NCBI GenBank assembly: GCA_003599885.1
Contig: QZKW01000080.1
Location: 1-64,000 of the forward strand
DNA length: 64,000 nucleotides
Source of the DNA: Desulfobacteraceae bacterium
Lineage (GTDB): Bacteria; Desulfobacterota; Desulfobacteria; Desulfobacterales; Desulfosalsimonadaceae
Direction: 5' to 3'
This document shows positions 52,645 to 61,794 of the stretch, one piece after another. The position numbers were made by a program, and so were the translations under genes. The notes beneath the pieces are model-generated. The model saw only the letters and a program-made list of their open reading frames with translations. It was not told where the DNA came from and did no database searches. How positions within the stretch are numbered: position 1 is the stretch's first letter; the number at the start of each line of letters is the position of its first letter.

Positions 52645-52779
52645 CGCAAGGGGGAGTAGCTTTTAAGGTGGTTATCGTCAATACGTCTTCAAAATAGAAG
52701 GCCGGTGCCACCCGTTAGACCGTACGCTAACAAGCAAGACCTTTGTCACAGCAAATATGTGGCAGAGGTCTTTTTTTTT
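52645..52779 (+). promoter_or_regulatory. yybP-ykoY (manganese) riboswitch with terminator
   Basis: The leader contains the class hallmarks in order: AAGGGGGAGTAGC (52649-52660 region), CGTCAATACG (about 52676-52685), GCCGGTGCCACC (about 52700-52711), and TTAGACC (about 52715-52721). This is the pattern of the Mn2+-sensing yybP-ykoY aptamer. An intrinsic terminator follows (52737-52779). Ligand binding would favour the antiterminated form. The next gene on this strand is the Tim44-domain protein at 52858. Confidence 0.75.
52737..52779 (+). terminator. Expression-platform terminator of the riboswitch
   Basis: AAGACCTTTGTCACA pairs with TGTGGCAGAGGTCTT (two G-U/mismatch positions) around a 7-base loop, followed by nine T (52771-52779). 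Confidence 0.85.
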
Positions 52780-52857
52780 GGGGAGCTGTTTGACTAATTT
52801 AAGAATGCCTCTCCAAGATAAAAAACATTCAACTTTAATCAAAAGGAATTGTTTTAA

Positions 52858-53832
52858 ATGCAGATGATTACACTGAAAAAAGTTTCGATTGCAGCCCTTT
52901 TTATGGTATTTATTTTTCTCATTGCCGGTTTTGCGGAACTTGCCGAAGCCCGATCACGCGGCGGCGGCCGTTCATTTGGGCGGAGTCAGAGCCGTAGCGT
53001 TTCCAAACCGGCACCCCCTCCTTCAGCGCAATCCGCCGCACAATCCGTACGTCCCGCAACCTCCGGGGGGGCATTTTCCCGAGGCCTGGCCGGTGGCATC
53101 GCTGGTGGTCTGATGGGTGGCATGATCGGGAATATGTTGTTCGGCGGCACGGCCCACGGATCAGGTATGGGCGGTATGGGCGGCAGCGGGTTCGGGATGT
53201 TCGAAATTCTGCTGCTGGCAGGTCTGGGATACTTCTTATATAAGAAATTCTATAAGGGAAAACCCTTTGGCGCAGCAGCGGGGGCCGGTTCCGCATATGC
53301 GCGAAGTACTCCCGAACAGGCCTCCGGCTTTTTCGGACAGCAGGATGGGCCGGAGGTTCATGCGCCGCCGGCAGATGAGGACGATCCCCTGGTGGCTGGT
53401 GTGCAGCAGATATGGCGCGTTGATGAAACGTTTCATCCGGACCGGTTTAAAGAAACCGCCCAGGATCTGTTTTTCAAAATTCAGGCAGGCTGGACGCGCC
53501 GGGAAATTAATGCGCTGAAAGGACTTGTCGGTGAACAGTTGCTGGGTGAATATGACCGCCATTTTACGCAAATGAAAGAAAAAGGCCAGTTTAACCGGTT
53601 GGAAAACATCGCCGTTCGAAATGTCGACCTGGTGCAGGCCGGGGTGGATGGGGACGAAATTTTTGTTACTGTCCGATTTACCGCCAATCTGTTGGATTAT
53701 ACAGTGGATGAACGTTCCGGAGAAATTATCAGCGGGGATCGTGAAAATCCCGTAAAATTTGACGAAAACTGGACCTTTGCCCGCCCGGTCGGAAGCAGTG
53801 TCTGGAAGCTGGAAGGTATCGAAGTCTTATAG
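52858..53832 (+). CDS. Tim44-domain membrane protein with glycine-rich region
   Basis: 324 residues. An N-terminal signal or membrane segment (SIAALFMVFIFLIAGFAELAEA, residues about 9-30) precedes an Arg/Ser/Gly-rich stretch (RSRGGGRSFGRSQ) and a Gly-rich segment with GGIAGGLMGGMIGNMLFGG. A second hydrophobic segment is FEILLLAGLGYFLYKKF (about 117-133). Residues about 185-324 form the Tim44-like domain (FHPDRFKETAQDLFFKIQAG; EIFVTVRFTANLLDY). The Shine-Dalgarno is AAAGGA. Control by a Mn2+ riboswitch implies a link to manganese or envelope stress. Tim44-like bacterial proteins have no settled function. Confidence 0.8.
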   Translation: MQMITLKKVSIAALFMVFIFLIAGFAELAEARSRGGGRSFGRSQSRSVSKPAPPPSAQSAAQSVRPATSGGAFSRGLAGGIAGGLMGGMIGNMLFGGTAHGSGMGGMGGSGFGMFEILLLAGLGYFLYKKFYKGKPFGAAAGAGSAYARSTPEQASGFFGQQDGPEVHAPPADEDDPLVAGVQQIWRVDETFHPDRFKETAQDLFFKIQAGWTRREINALKGLVGEQLLGEYDRHFTQMKEKGQFNRLENIAVRNVDLVQAGVDGDEIFVTVRFTANLLDYTVDERSGEIISGDRENPVKFDENWTFARPVGSSVWKLEGIEVL

Positions 53833-53854
53833 CGGTCAGGTCTCGTCTTTATAA

Positions 53855-53884
53855 TTTCACCTGCGGAGCGCTCCGCAGGTGAAA
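53855..53884. other. 30-bp perfect palindrome between convergent genes
   Basis: TTTCACCTGCGGAGC (53855-53869) is followed immediately by its exact reverse complement GCTCCGCAGGTGAAA (53870-53884). There is no loop and no T-run. It lies between the Tim44 gene and the 53-residue gene that converges on it, so it could terminate both, or be a protein-binding or recombination site. Confidence 0.6.
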
Positions 53885-53919
53885 TACCTCATTCCGGAGC
53901 CTTCAACTTTTTTTACCGG

Positions 53920-54081
53920 TTATTCCAAAAAATGTTTTGCATACCGGCGCACAACATACAATCCAATACCTGCTCCGACGGTGCTTAAAATAAAAGCGGT
54001 CATTAATCCTACTTTTTCGCCAAGCCACCAGCCCAGATAACTCCCTAACATCATGCCGGTAAGTGAAATGATTTTTTTCAT
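53920..54081 (-). CDS. Small two-segment membrane protein (53 residues)
   Basis: ATG 54081 to TAA 53920. The protein begins MKKIISLTGMMLGSYLGWWL and has a second hydrophobic stretch LMTAFILSTVGAGIGLYVV, with GxxxG-type packing and a basic C-terminus (RRYAKHF). Similar short membrane proteins are common and unnamed. It is too short for most ORF filters. It faces a perfect palindrome at its 3' end. Confidence 0.55.
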   Translation of the reverse strand: MKKIISLTGMMLGSYLGWWLGEKVGLMTAFILSTVGAGIGLYVVRRYAKHFLE

Positions 54082-54291
54082 GATTAAGAATTATCCCAAT
54101 TAAAACAACGTCCCAGTTCCCTCAATTGATCCAATGTGTATTTTTTAGGTGACGAATTCCTTTTTTTCCTTTATGCTTGCAAGCTATTGACGGGTAATCA
54201 AGTGAAATGTTCAGGATTTTTCAATTGGCCAAACTCAAATCCAAACTGTGCTCCATATCACGGACCATCCTCACAACGGAGGGACAAGGCG

Positions 54292-54915
54292 ATGAATTGT
54301 AATCTGAAGAAATTGAAATCTTTATTGGTGCTGATGCTGGTGCTGGCCTTCAGTATTTCGGGTTGTGCCAGTCGTTTAACGGCGGCAGGCCCGCTGGTGT
54401 CAAGACTGGAGAATGGTAAAACATCGGTGGGAGAGGTCGTTAATTATAAATATTCGGGGTCTGTGCGCGGGAATGTCGGTTTTCTGGATAAAACCCCGAT
54501 GTGTGCCAAAGTGATCGAAAAAGTCAGGGTCGCCAAAAAGGAGCCAAGGGGGTTTTCGATCATTCTTGCCGAAATAGTGGTGTTCGGACTTGGGTTTTAT
54601 GACATGACGAGAACCCGGGCGGTGGTGGAGGACAGCAAAATAACCGTACCCTTGGCAAAGTTTGAATCCAGCGAAACAGTGCTTTGCGGAGAGAAACGGC
54701 CGGCCGCTAATGAAGATATCGTGATATTTGTCAGACCGGCCATTGTCGGTGGCGACAAGCCCAAAAGTTATATCCGGCAGGCAAGCACGGATGAAAATGG
54801 CGTGATTGATTTTAACAAGCTGTTTCCCGGAGAAACAAGAATACTCAATTTAAATGTCTGGCTGGCATCGGATGAATCAAGGGCCGTTTCATTTCAGTTC
54901 AAACCCGGACTGTGA
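54292..54915 (+). CDS. Lipoprotein of unknown function
   Basis: 207 residues from ATG 54292, with GGAGGG upstream; the open frame from 54136 is too long. Signal peptide and lipobox: LLVLMLVLAFSISGC, cysteine at about residue 24, so it is lipid-anchored to the membrane. The rest is beta-rich with YDMTRTRAVVEDSKITV and FVRPAIVGGDKPKS; no named domain. Followed 89 bases later by a second lipoprotein gene, and the two may be one unit. Confidence 0.75.
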   Translation: MNCNLKKLKSLLVLMLVLAFSISGCASRLTAAGPLVSRLENGKTSVGEVVNYKYSGSVRGNVGFLDKTPMCAKVIEKVRVAKKEPRGFSIILAEIVVFGLGFYDMTRTRAVVEDSKITVPLAKFESSETVLCGEKRPAANEDIVIFVRPAIVGGDKPKSYIRQASTDENGVIDFNKLFPGETRILNLNVWLASDESRAVSFQFKPGL

Positions 54916-55004
54916 TGTTATTACAGATTTTATAATTTTTGTGCGCCTCACATTTGTTCTTATATCAATTACGCCTGCGGGCTAAGGTTTTGGAGGGAAA
55001 ACTC

Positions 55005-55445
55005 ATGAAACGGTCATTGCTTATAATTGTTATGTTCCTGATGATTGCCGGGTGCGCAACCCCGCCGAAGGGCGCCTTTAAAATTGACTGCGGGCCCTAT
55101 CCTGAAAAATTCGAAGAAATGATCATCTGTTATTTGGAATTTAAAATTGAAGACCCGGCCAGCCTGTCAGATTTTAAAGTCATTAAACCGCCCGAGAAGG
55201 TCAAAGCCGATACTTATTACACCTCCATTCCGCTTGCGGAAGGTGATGAGGTTTGGGAATGCTTTATTGTGTATGATTCGAAAAACAGAGATGGAAAACA
55301 AATCGGCAAAGACCTTCATGTGGTCTGGTTCAGAGACGGAAACATTGTCGCCTTTGATTATTCAGACATTGAAGGGGAGTTCAGAATCAAGCAGCGCCAG
55401 GGGAATCCTTGCGAAAAGAAGAACAGCGATCAAGGGAATTCATGA
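55005..55445 (+). CDS. Lipoprotein of unknown function
   Basis: 146 residues from ATG 55005 (TGGAGGGA upstream). The lipobox is MFLMIAGC with cysteine at residue 17 (MKRSLLIIVMFLMIAGC). The mature part is small and hydrophilic (IPLAEGDEVWECFIVYDSKN; VWFRDGNIVAFDYSDI). No recognised domain. Confidence 0.72.
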   Translation: MKRSLLIIVMFLMIAGCATPPKGAFKIDCGPYPEKFEEMIICYLEFKIEDPASLSDFKVIKPPEKVKADTYYTSIPLAEGDEVWECFIVYDSKNRDGKQIGKDLHVVWFRDGNIVAFDYSDIEGEFRIKQRQGNPCEKKNSDQGNS

Positions 55446-55499
55446 TGGGGAGCATGTTCTGAAACCTGACCGTCTGGTTTTAAAAAATGGTGAACCGCG

Positions 55500-55550
55500 A
55501 ATCCCCGTGATATTTTGTTGAGGCGTTTAACAATGTCACGGGGATTTTAT
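55500..55550 (+). terminator. Probable terminator with long loop
   Basis: AATCCCCGTGA (55500-55510) pairs with TCACGGGGATT (55536-55546) across a 25-base loop, followed by TTATTT. The stem is perfect but the loop is long, so terminator strength is uncertain. It lies in the 204-bp gap before the hybrid kinase. Confidence 0.5.
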
Positions 55551-55649
55551 TTCTGGGGGAAACGCCGGGAAGTTAAGCACCCGGTCTCGGACAGGTTTCC
55601 AAACAGATAGAAGAAAAAGTATTTAAACAACCCATCAGGGAGTGCCTTC

Positions 55650-57623
55650 ATGGTGAAAAATGGTCTGAAAATATTGGCGATTGATGACAGCTCCATTAAT
55701 CTGATGATATTGGAATCCGTTATAAAGGATGCATTCCCGGAAGCAACCCTGTTTACCGCCTCAACCGGAATCAATGGCATCGAGCTGGCGCAGATCAATG
55801 ACCCGGATGTTATCCTGCTGGATATTGTCATGCCCGGAATGGATGGATTTGAAGTTTGCCGAAAACTCAAGCAAGACCAGCGCCTTTTGGATATTCCGGT
55901 AATCTTCCTTACCGCTTTGAAAACCGACCGGGAAAGCCGCATCAGGGCACTGGACGCCGGATGCGAGGCGTTTCTGTCCAGACCCATTGATGAAATCGAA
56001 TTCACCGCCCAGATCCGCGCCATGAACAGAATCAGAGCAGCCCGCAGGTTGGAGCGCAAACGGGCCGAAGATGCGCTTCTGGAGAGTGAAAAAAAATACC
56101 GGTTTATCGTTGAAAACTCCAATGACATCATCTGGACGTTTGATCTGTCAACCATGACGTTTAATTTTTGCTCCAATGCTGTTGAGCAAATTCTCGGTTA
56201 TTCTGAAGACGAGGTGGAACTGAGAAATACTTTAGATGATATTTTCCCTATCGAGACGAAACGAAATGTAATGGCTGAATTCGGTAAACTGCTGGATGGA
56301 AACGCCACCTCTAACCGGGTTTTGATGGAAGCGCAGCATTGCCACCGGGATGGCTTCCTGGTCTGGCTGGAGATAAATGCGGTGCTTCAAAAGGACGATT
56401 TCGGCCGTCCTGCATTTTTTTCAGGCGTATCCCGGGACATCACCGGACGCAAGCAGGCGGATGCGGAGCGGCTGAGACTGGAAGCCCAGCTCCGGCAGGC
56501 CCAGAAAATGGAATCCATCGGTCTTCTGGCAGGGGGCGTGGCTCATGATTTCAATAACATGCTCGGGGTGATTATTGGTCATGCCGAACTCGTGATGGAA
56601 CAGGTTGACCCTGGTGAAGAGGCTTACAATGATCTTGAAGAGATATTAAAAGCGGCAAACCGTTCCGCGAACCTGACCCATCAGCTTTTGGCATTTGCCC
56701 GCAAACAGGCCATCAACCCCGTTATCCTGGATTTAAATGATGCGATTTCAGGCATGCTCAAAATGTTAAGGCGTCTCATCGGAGAAGATATTCGTCTCGT
56801 ATGGAAGCCGGGATCTGAACTCTGGGCGGTTAAGATAGACCCGGCCCAGGTGGATCAGATTATGGCGAACCTGCTGGTCAACGCAAGGGATGCCATTCCC
56901 GGTGTCGGGGATGTCTCCATAGAAACGGATAATGTGGTCATCAATGAAGCCGATTGTTTGGGCCATGCGGGTTTTGTACCCGGTGAATATGTTCTGATTT
57001 CAGTCAGTGACTCGGGTTCAGGGATTGACAAGGAAACCGTTGAGCATATTTTTGAACCTTTTTATACCACGAAGGAAATGGGCAAAGGCACCGGGCTCGG
57101 GCTTGCCACGGTGTACGGCATCGTTAAGCAGAATAACGGATTTATTTATGTTTACAGTGAACCGGGGAAAGGCAGCTCTTTTAAAATTTATCTGCCGATG
57201 ATGGAAAAAATAATTGAAATTGAGAAAGAAGAGACTCCCCGAAAACTGCTGGAGGGCTTGGAAACGGTTCTCCTGGTGGAAGATGAGGGCGCGATTTTGA
57301 AGATCGGCCGATCCATACTGGAGCGATACGGATATACGGTGATCTCTGCTTCAACTCCGGGCGCGGCCCTGACGCTTGCAGGAGAATTCAAGGGGCCTGT
57401 CCATCTGCTGATTACCGATGTGGTGATGCCGGAAATGAATGGAAAGGAGATGTGGGAGAAAATTTCGCACCTGCACCCTGAGACCAAATGCCTGTTTATG
57501 TCCGGATATACAGCCGATGCCATAGCCCATCACGGGGTTCTGGACGAAGGGGTTAATTTTCTTCAAAAACCGTTTTCAGTAAAAGTTTTGGCGGAAAAAG
57601 TCCGTAAAACGCTCGATGGTTGA
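55650..57623 (+). CDS. Hybrid histidine kinase: REC-PAS-HisKA-HATPase-REC
   Basis: 657 residues, cytoplasmic (no membrane segment). The N-terminal REC has Asp58 (ILLDIVMPG), but its conserved Lys of the KP motif is Arg111 (LSRPID). A PAS domain covers about 145-265. HisKA phosphoacceptor is His299 in GVAHDFNNMLG. HATPase_c boxes are NLLVNARDAI and GTGLGLATVYGIVKQN. A second REC has Asp590 (ITDVVMPEMNG). The phosphorelay can thus take input from a receiver, a PAS ligand and the C-terminal receiver. The C-terminal half is closely similar to that of the next kinase. Confidence 0.88.
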   Translation: MVKNGLKILAIDDSSINLMILESVIKDAFPEATLFTASTGINGIELAQINDPDVILLDIVMPGMDGFEVCRKLKQDQRLLDIPVIFLTALKTDRESRIRALDAGCEAFLSRPIDEIEFTAQIRAMNRIRAARRLERKRAEDALLESEKKYRFIVENSNDIIWTFDLSTMTFNFCSNAVEQILGYSEDEVELRNTLDDIFPIETKRNVMAEFGKLLDGNATSNRVLMEAQHCHRDGFLVWLEINAVLQKDDFGRPAFFSGVSRDITGRKQADAERLRLEAQLRQAQKMESIGLLAGGVAHDFNNMLGVIIGHAELVMEQVDPGEEAYNDLEEILKAANRSANLTHQLLAFARKQAINPVILDLNDAISGMLKMLRRLIGEDIRLVWKPGSELWAVKIDPAQVDQIMANLLVNARDAIPGVGDVSIETDNVVINEADCLGHAGFVPGEYVLISVSDSGSGIDKETVEHIFEPFYTTKEMGKGTGLGLATVYGIVKQNNGFIYVYSEPGKGSSFKIYLPMMEKIIEIEKEETPRKLLEGLETVLLVEDEGAILKIGRSILERYGYTVISASTPGAALTLAGEFKGPVHLLITDVVMPEMNGKEMWEKISHLHPETKCLFMSGYTADAIAHHGVLDEGVNFLQKPFSVKVLAEKVRKTLDG

Positions 57624-58110
57624 TGTCGCCGCACCCTGAGCCGCTTGCCATACAGGTAAAGGAGGGGGACAAGGCGCATGACTTTAACTTTGAAACCCCG
57701 TGGTCACGCCGACAAAACGTTTATGAAACAGCCGGCAGCAAACCGGCAATTTTATTGTTTCTGCGCTATCAGGGCTGCCCTGTTTGTCAGATGGAGATGG
57801 CAGAGCCTTAGCATCCGCTGCCAATGAAGAAGATTGGCTGTTTCATATTGTCTGTGATCCCAGTGGAGTTGTTTTTGAGAAATATATCGTACAACCCGTC
57901 GGTATTTTAAAATATCTTCATCCAGAAGGCCTGGGCGCTGCCATCAAGGCGATCCGCCAGGGGTTCAGGCACGGAAAATTCTAGGGGAAGGAAACGCAAA
58001 CCCCTGCTGCGTTTGTAGTAAATTTCATAAAGACAATTACTTATGCTTATCACGGGAACCATATCGGCGATATTCCCGCAAGTGCAACGCTGGCCGCGAA
58101 TATCAAATGA
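57623..58110 (+). pseudogene. Decayed peroxiredoxin (AhpC/TSA-like) gene
   Basis: Pieces of one peroxiredoxin-like protein lie in three frames. Frame 1 (from 57623) gives DFNFETPWS and LFLRYQGCPVCQMEMAE with the CxxC-type active site. Frame 2 (to about 57984) gives LASAANEEDWLFHIVCDPSG and ILKYLHPEGLGAAIKAIRQG. Frame 3 gives ETQTPAAFVVNFIKTITYAY and HGNHIGDIPAS, the usual C-terminus, ending TGA 58108-58110. The segment between the first two is missing about 30 residues. The gene is dead. It lies between the two hybrid kinases, overlapping the first one's stop as TGATG. Confidence 0.8.
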
Positions 58111-58132
58111 AGGCCTGCCCGGAGATAAAAAA

Positions 58133-61100
58133 ATGAGAACCGTTATTTATTTGATATGCTTTGTTTTGATGATCAGCATCGCTCCGGCTGCGGCCCAAAA
58201 GACCATTATGGTCGGCGGTGAAATTGATTATCCGCCCTACTGTTTTCTTGATAAAAACGGTCGTCCCACAGGTTTTCAAGTCGATTTGACCCGTTCCATC
58301 GCAAAGGTTATGGGCATGGAAATCGAAATAAGCCTTTCCCTCTGGGCCGAAGTGCGCAAAGGACTTGAAAATGGAACAATCGATATCATTTGCGGTATGT
58401 TTTATTCTGAAGAACGGGCTGAGATATATGATTTTTCTCCTCCTTATGCCATCGTCAGTTCCGTTATTTTCGCGCGCAGAGACGCCCCTTCCGTTCACTC
58501 AATAGACGAGTTGCGGAACAAGGAAATCATTGTCATGCGGGGGGAAGCCATGCATGACTTTGTGGTGAAGCAAAAAATCACGCAAAAGCTTATTCTGGCT
58601 GAAACACCACACGATGTATTGAAACGCCTCGCGGACGGGGAGGGGGACTATGCTCTTGGCGCTCAAATGCCGGGGCTTTACTGGATCGATAAACTCGGTC
58701 TGTCAAACATCACGACCATGGGCAAGCCGCTTGAGCCTTTTAAGGATTGTTTTGCGGTTCGCAAGGGGAATACATTGCTGTTGTCGCGGTTCTCCGAAGG
58801 GCTGATGATTCTCCAGCAAACCGGAGAGTTTCAAAAGCTTCATCAAAAATGGTTTGGCGTTCTCGAAACACCTGGTGTTTCATTGACGAAAGTGCTGAAA
58901 TATGCCGCCGCGGTTTTTCTGCCCCTGCTGGTGCTGATGGTAGCGGCGTTTATATGGTCGTGGACGCTCAGGCACACCGTGGCGCACCGAACCCAGGAAC
59001 TCTCCGATTCCCGGCAGCAGCTCTACACCCTCAGTGACAATCTGCCGAACGGCTATGTATATCAAATTGTCGCGGACGGAGAACAGCGCCGTTTCACATA
59101 CATAAGCGCCGGTGTCGAGAAGCTGCATGGTATTTCGGCAAAGGATGTCATGGCTGACGCGATGCTGCTTTATGGTCAGATTGTTGAAGAAGACAGGCAT
59201 CTGATGGCTGAGCAGGAAGCGCTTACGCAGGAGAGTCTGGCCCGGTTTTATGTGGAAGTTCGATATCGAAGGCCTTCCGGTGAAATCAGATGGCTGCTCA
59301 TTACTTCATCGCCCCGGAGACTTCCGGACCAACGCATTGCGGCTGAAGGTCTGGCCATTGACATCACCGACTCCAAACGGGCTGGAGAGTTTCTTCAGGA
59401 AAGCGAAAAGAGGTTCCGGCTGCATTTTGAGGATGCCCCTTTGCCTTCGCAGTCCCTGGATGCGAATGGAAACATTATTGCCGTCAACAAGGCCTGGCTG
59501 AAAACGCTTGGATACTCTATAGAAGATGTGCTGGGTCAGTGGTTTGGCAAGTTTTTGCCCGCAGACCATCAGGATATTTTTCGTGAGCGGTTCCCCCGGT
59601 TTAAAAAAATGGGCGAAATATTCGGCGCCGAGTTTGAGATGGTTGCTCAAGATGGTTCTGTCAAAATCGTCTCTTTTGACGGCAGAATCGGTCTGAACCC
59701 TGATGGATCTTTCCGGCAGACCTACTGCGTTTTCAAGGATCTGACCACCCTAAGACAGACTCAGGACGCGCTTCGTGAAAAAGAAAAGGACTACCGGCTT
59801 CTGGTTGAAAATCTTTCAACGGGAATCGTGGTTCACGGGTCCGATACAGGGATTCTTTTTTCGAATCCAATGGCTTCAGCCCTGCTGGGACTCACGGAAG
59901 ACCAGATGCGCGGAAAAACCGCCATCGACCCGGCCTGGAGTTTCCTGAGAGAAGACAAGACACCCATGCCTCTGGAAGAATACCCGGTCAACCGGGTTTT
60001 GTCGTCGGGTGATCCTTTATTGGGCCAGGTTCTTGGTATCCGCCGGCCGGACCGGCCTGAACCCGTGTGGGTGCTGTGCAATGCCTATCCGATGATTGAT
60101 GGGGCCGGCAATTTATTCAGGGTCGTTGTTGCATTTTCGGATATCACAGAGCGTAAGCGGACGGAAGAATTATTACGGGAGAGTGAAGAACGTCTGGCGT
60201 TTGTGCTGGAAGGCAGTCAACTGGGATACTGGGATTGGAACATCGAAACCGGGGACGTAAAACGCAATGAGCGCTGGGCTGAAATGCTGGGGTATACGCT
60301 CCGGGAAATCGAATTCAACGTCAAGCAATGGACGGATCTACATCACCCGGATGATAGGGAAGCCGCATGGAAATCAATTCAGGACCACTTGGAAGGGTGT
60401 ACGGATGTACATAAAATTGAGTACCGGATGCGCACCAAAGATGGGCAATATAAATGGATACTTGACTGTGCGAGGGTTGTCAAACGAGATGCCCAGGGAC
60501 GTCCACTGCGAATGAGCGGTACGCATACCGACATCACCGACCGCAGGCAGGCCGAGGAGGAAAGGGAGAGATTGCAGGCCCAGTTGAATCATGCCCTGAA
60601 GATAGAATCGGTGGGACGGCTGGCAGGCGGGGTGGCGCATGATTTCAACAACATGCTGGGGATTATTATTGGGCATGCTGAGATGGCTATGGAGCAGGTG
60701 GACCCGGTGCAGCCGTTGTATGATGACCTATTGGAAATCCGGAAAGCCGCCGAACGCTCCGCCGGCCTGACCCGTCAACTCCTGGCCTTTGCCCGCAGGC
60801 AGACCGTGTCCCCGAGGGTGCTCGACCTGAATGAAACAGTTGAAAGTATGCTCAAAATGCTGCGCCGTCTGATCGGAGAGGGCATTGATCTTGCCTGGCA
60901 GCCCCGGGCCGGGGTGTGGCAGATCAAGATGGACCCCACCCAGATTGACCAGATACTCGCCAACCTGTGCATCAATGCCCGGGATGCCATCGCGGATATG
61001 GGAAAAATTACCATCGAAACCCAAAATATTGTTTTTGATGAGGATTACTGCGCACTGCACGTTGACGTCGTCCCCGGCGAGTATGTATTGCTGGCGGTGA

Positions 61101-61723
61101 GTGATGATGGCGGCGGCATGGACAAGGAAACCCTGGAAAAACTGTTTGAACCGTTTTATACCACCAAGGAAATGGGTAAAGGCACCGGCCTTGGTCTTGC
61201 CACGGTCTATGGCATCGTCAAGCAGAACAATGGTTTTATTAATGTTTACAGCGAACCGGGCCAGGGGACCACTTTCAAAATCTATTTGCCCCGTTATCAG
61301 GGCAAAGCCGGACAGGAGAAAGAGAAATTTCAAGCAGATCCGGTTGCGGGCGGCCACGAAACCATTCTGCTGGTGGAAGATGAACCGGCCATTCTGAAAA
61401 TGACGACAACGATGCTTGAGCGTATGGGTTACAGCGTACTGGCCGCGAATACGCCGGGCGAAGCCATCCGTCTGGCGGAAGCCCATCCCGGCGAGATCAG
61501 TCTTCTCATGACCGATGTGGTCATGCCCGAGATGAACGGTCGGGATCTGGCCAAAAACCTGTTGTCTTTCTACCCCCATCTCAAGCGGCTGTTCATGTCC
61601 GGATATACCGCCAACGTCATCGCCCATCACGGGGTTCTGGATGAAGGGATGAATTTCATCCAGAAGCCTTTTTCCATGAAAGATCTGGCTGCCATACTGC
61701 GCGGGGTGTTGGATAGCAAATGA
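58133..61723 (+). CDS. Hybrid histidine kinase with periplasmic amino-acid-type binding domain
   Basis: 1196 residues from ATG 58133, where a signal peptide begins (MRTVIYLICFVLMISIAPAA) and GGAG precedes; an earlier frame start at 58043 only translates the pseudogene. An SBP_bac_3-type domain spans about 20-245 (GGEIDYPPYCFLDKNGRPTG), then a membrane segment at about 257-282. Several PAS domains follow to about 810 (ADAMLL, DVLGQWF, GLTEDQMRGK, ERLAFVLEGSQLGYWDW). HisKA His836 (AHDFNNML), HATPase, and a REC with Asp1128 (MTDVVMPEMNG). The periplasmic domain should sense a small solute and signal through phosphorelay. Confidence 0.88.
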   Translation: MRTVIYLICFVLMISIAPAAAQKTIMVGGEIDYPPYCFLDKNGRPTGFQVDLTRSIAKVMGMEIEISLSLWAEVRKGLENGTIDIICGMFYSEERAEIYDFSPPYAIVSSVIFARRDAPSVHSIDELRNKEIIVMRGEAMHDFVVKQKITQKLILAETPHDVLKRLADGEGDYALGAQMPGLYWIDKLGLSNITTMGKPLEPFKDCFAVRKGNTLLLSRFSEGLMILQQTGEFQKLHQKWFGVLETPGVSLTKVLKYAAAVFLPLLVLMVAAFIWSWTLRHTVAHRTQELSDSRQQLYTLSDNLPNGYVYQIVADGEQRRFTYISAGVEKLHGISAKDVMADAMLLYGQIVEEDRHLMAEQEALTQESLARFYVEVRYRRPSGEIRWLLITSSPRRLPDQRIAAEGLAIDITDSKRAGEFLQESEKRFRLHFEDAPLPSQSLDANGNIIAVNKAWLKTLGYSIEDVLGQWFGKFLPADHQDIFRERFPRFKKMGEIFGAEFEMVAQDGSVKIVSFDGRIGLNPDGSFRQTYCVFKDLTTLRQTQDALREKEKDYRLLVENLSTGIVVHGSDTGILFSNPMASALLGLTEDQMRGKTAIDPAWSFLREDKTPMPLEEYPVNRVLSSGDPLLGQVLGIRRPDRPEPVWVLCNAYPMIDGAGNLFRVVVAFSDITERKRTEELLRESEERLAFVLEGSQLGYWDWNIETGDVKRNERWAEMLGYTLREIEFNVKQWTDLHHPDDREAAWKSIQDHLEGCTDVHKIEYRMRTKDGQYKWILDCARVVKRDAQGRPLRMSGTHTDITDRRQAEEERERLQAQLNHALKIESVGRLAGGVAHDFNNMLGIIIGHAEMAMEQVDPVQPLYDDLLEIRKAAERSAGLTRQLLAFARRQTVSPRVLDLNETVESMLKMLRRLIGEGIDLAWQPRAGVWQIKMDPTQIDQILANLCINARDAIADMGKITIETQNIVFDEDYCALHVDVVPGEYVLLAVSDDGGGMDKETLEKLFEPFYTTKEMGKGTGLGLATVYGIVKQNNGFINVYSEPGQGTTFKIYLPRYQGKAGQEKEKFQADPVAGGHETILLVEDEPAILKMTTTMLERMGYSVLAANTPGEAIRLAEAHPGEISLLMTDVVMPEMNGRDLAKNLLSFYPHLKRLFMSGYTANVIAHHGVLDEGMNFIQKPFSMKDLAAILRGVLDSK

Positions 61724-61794
61724 GAAATCATGATTGGCGTTTCAGGACAAGACGATTTTGTTCTGTTCCCGGAACCTTCCCAGAACGCAGTTAA

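Noticed and set aside
58043-58132. Extra 30 residues before the signal peptide of the large kinase
   Set aside because: The stretch is an alternative frame of the peroxiredoxin remnant; ATG 58133 has GGAG and starts a clear signal peptide.
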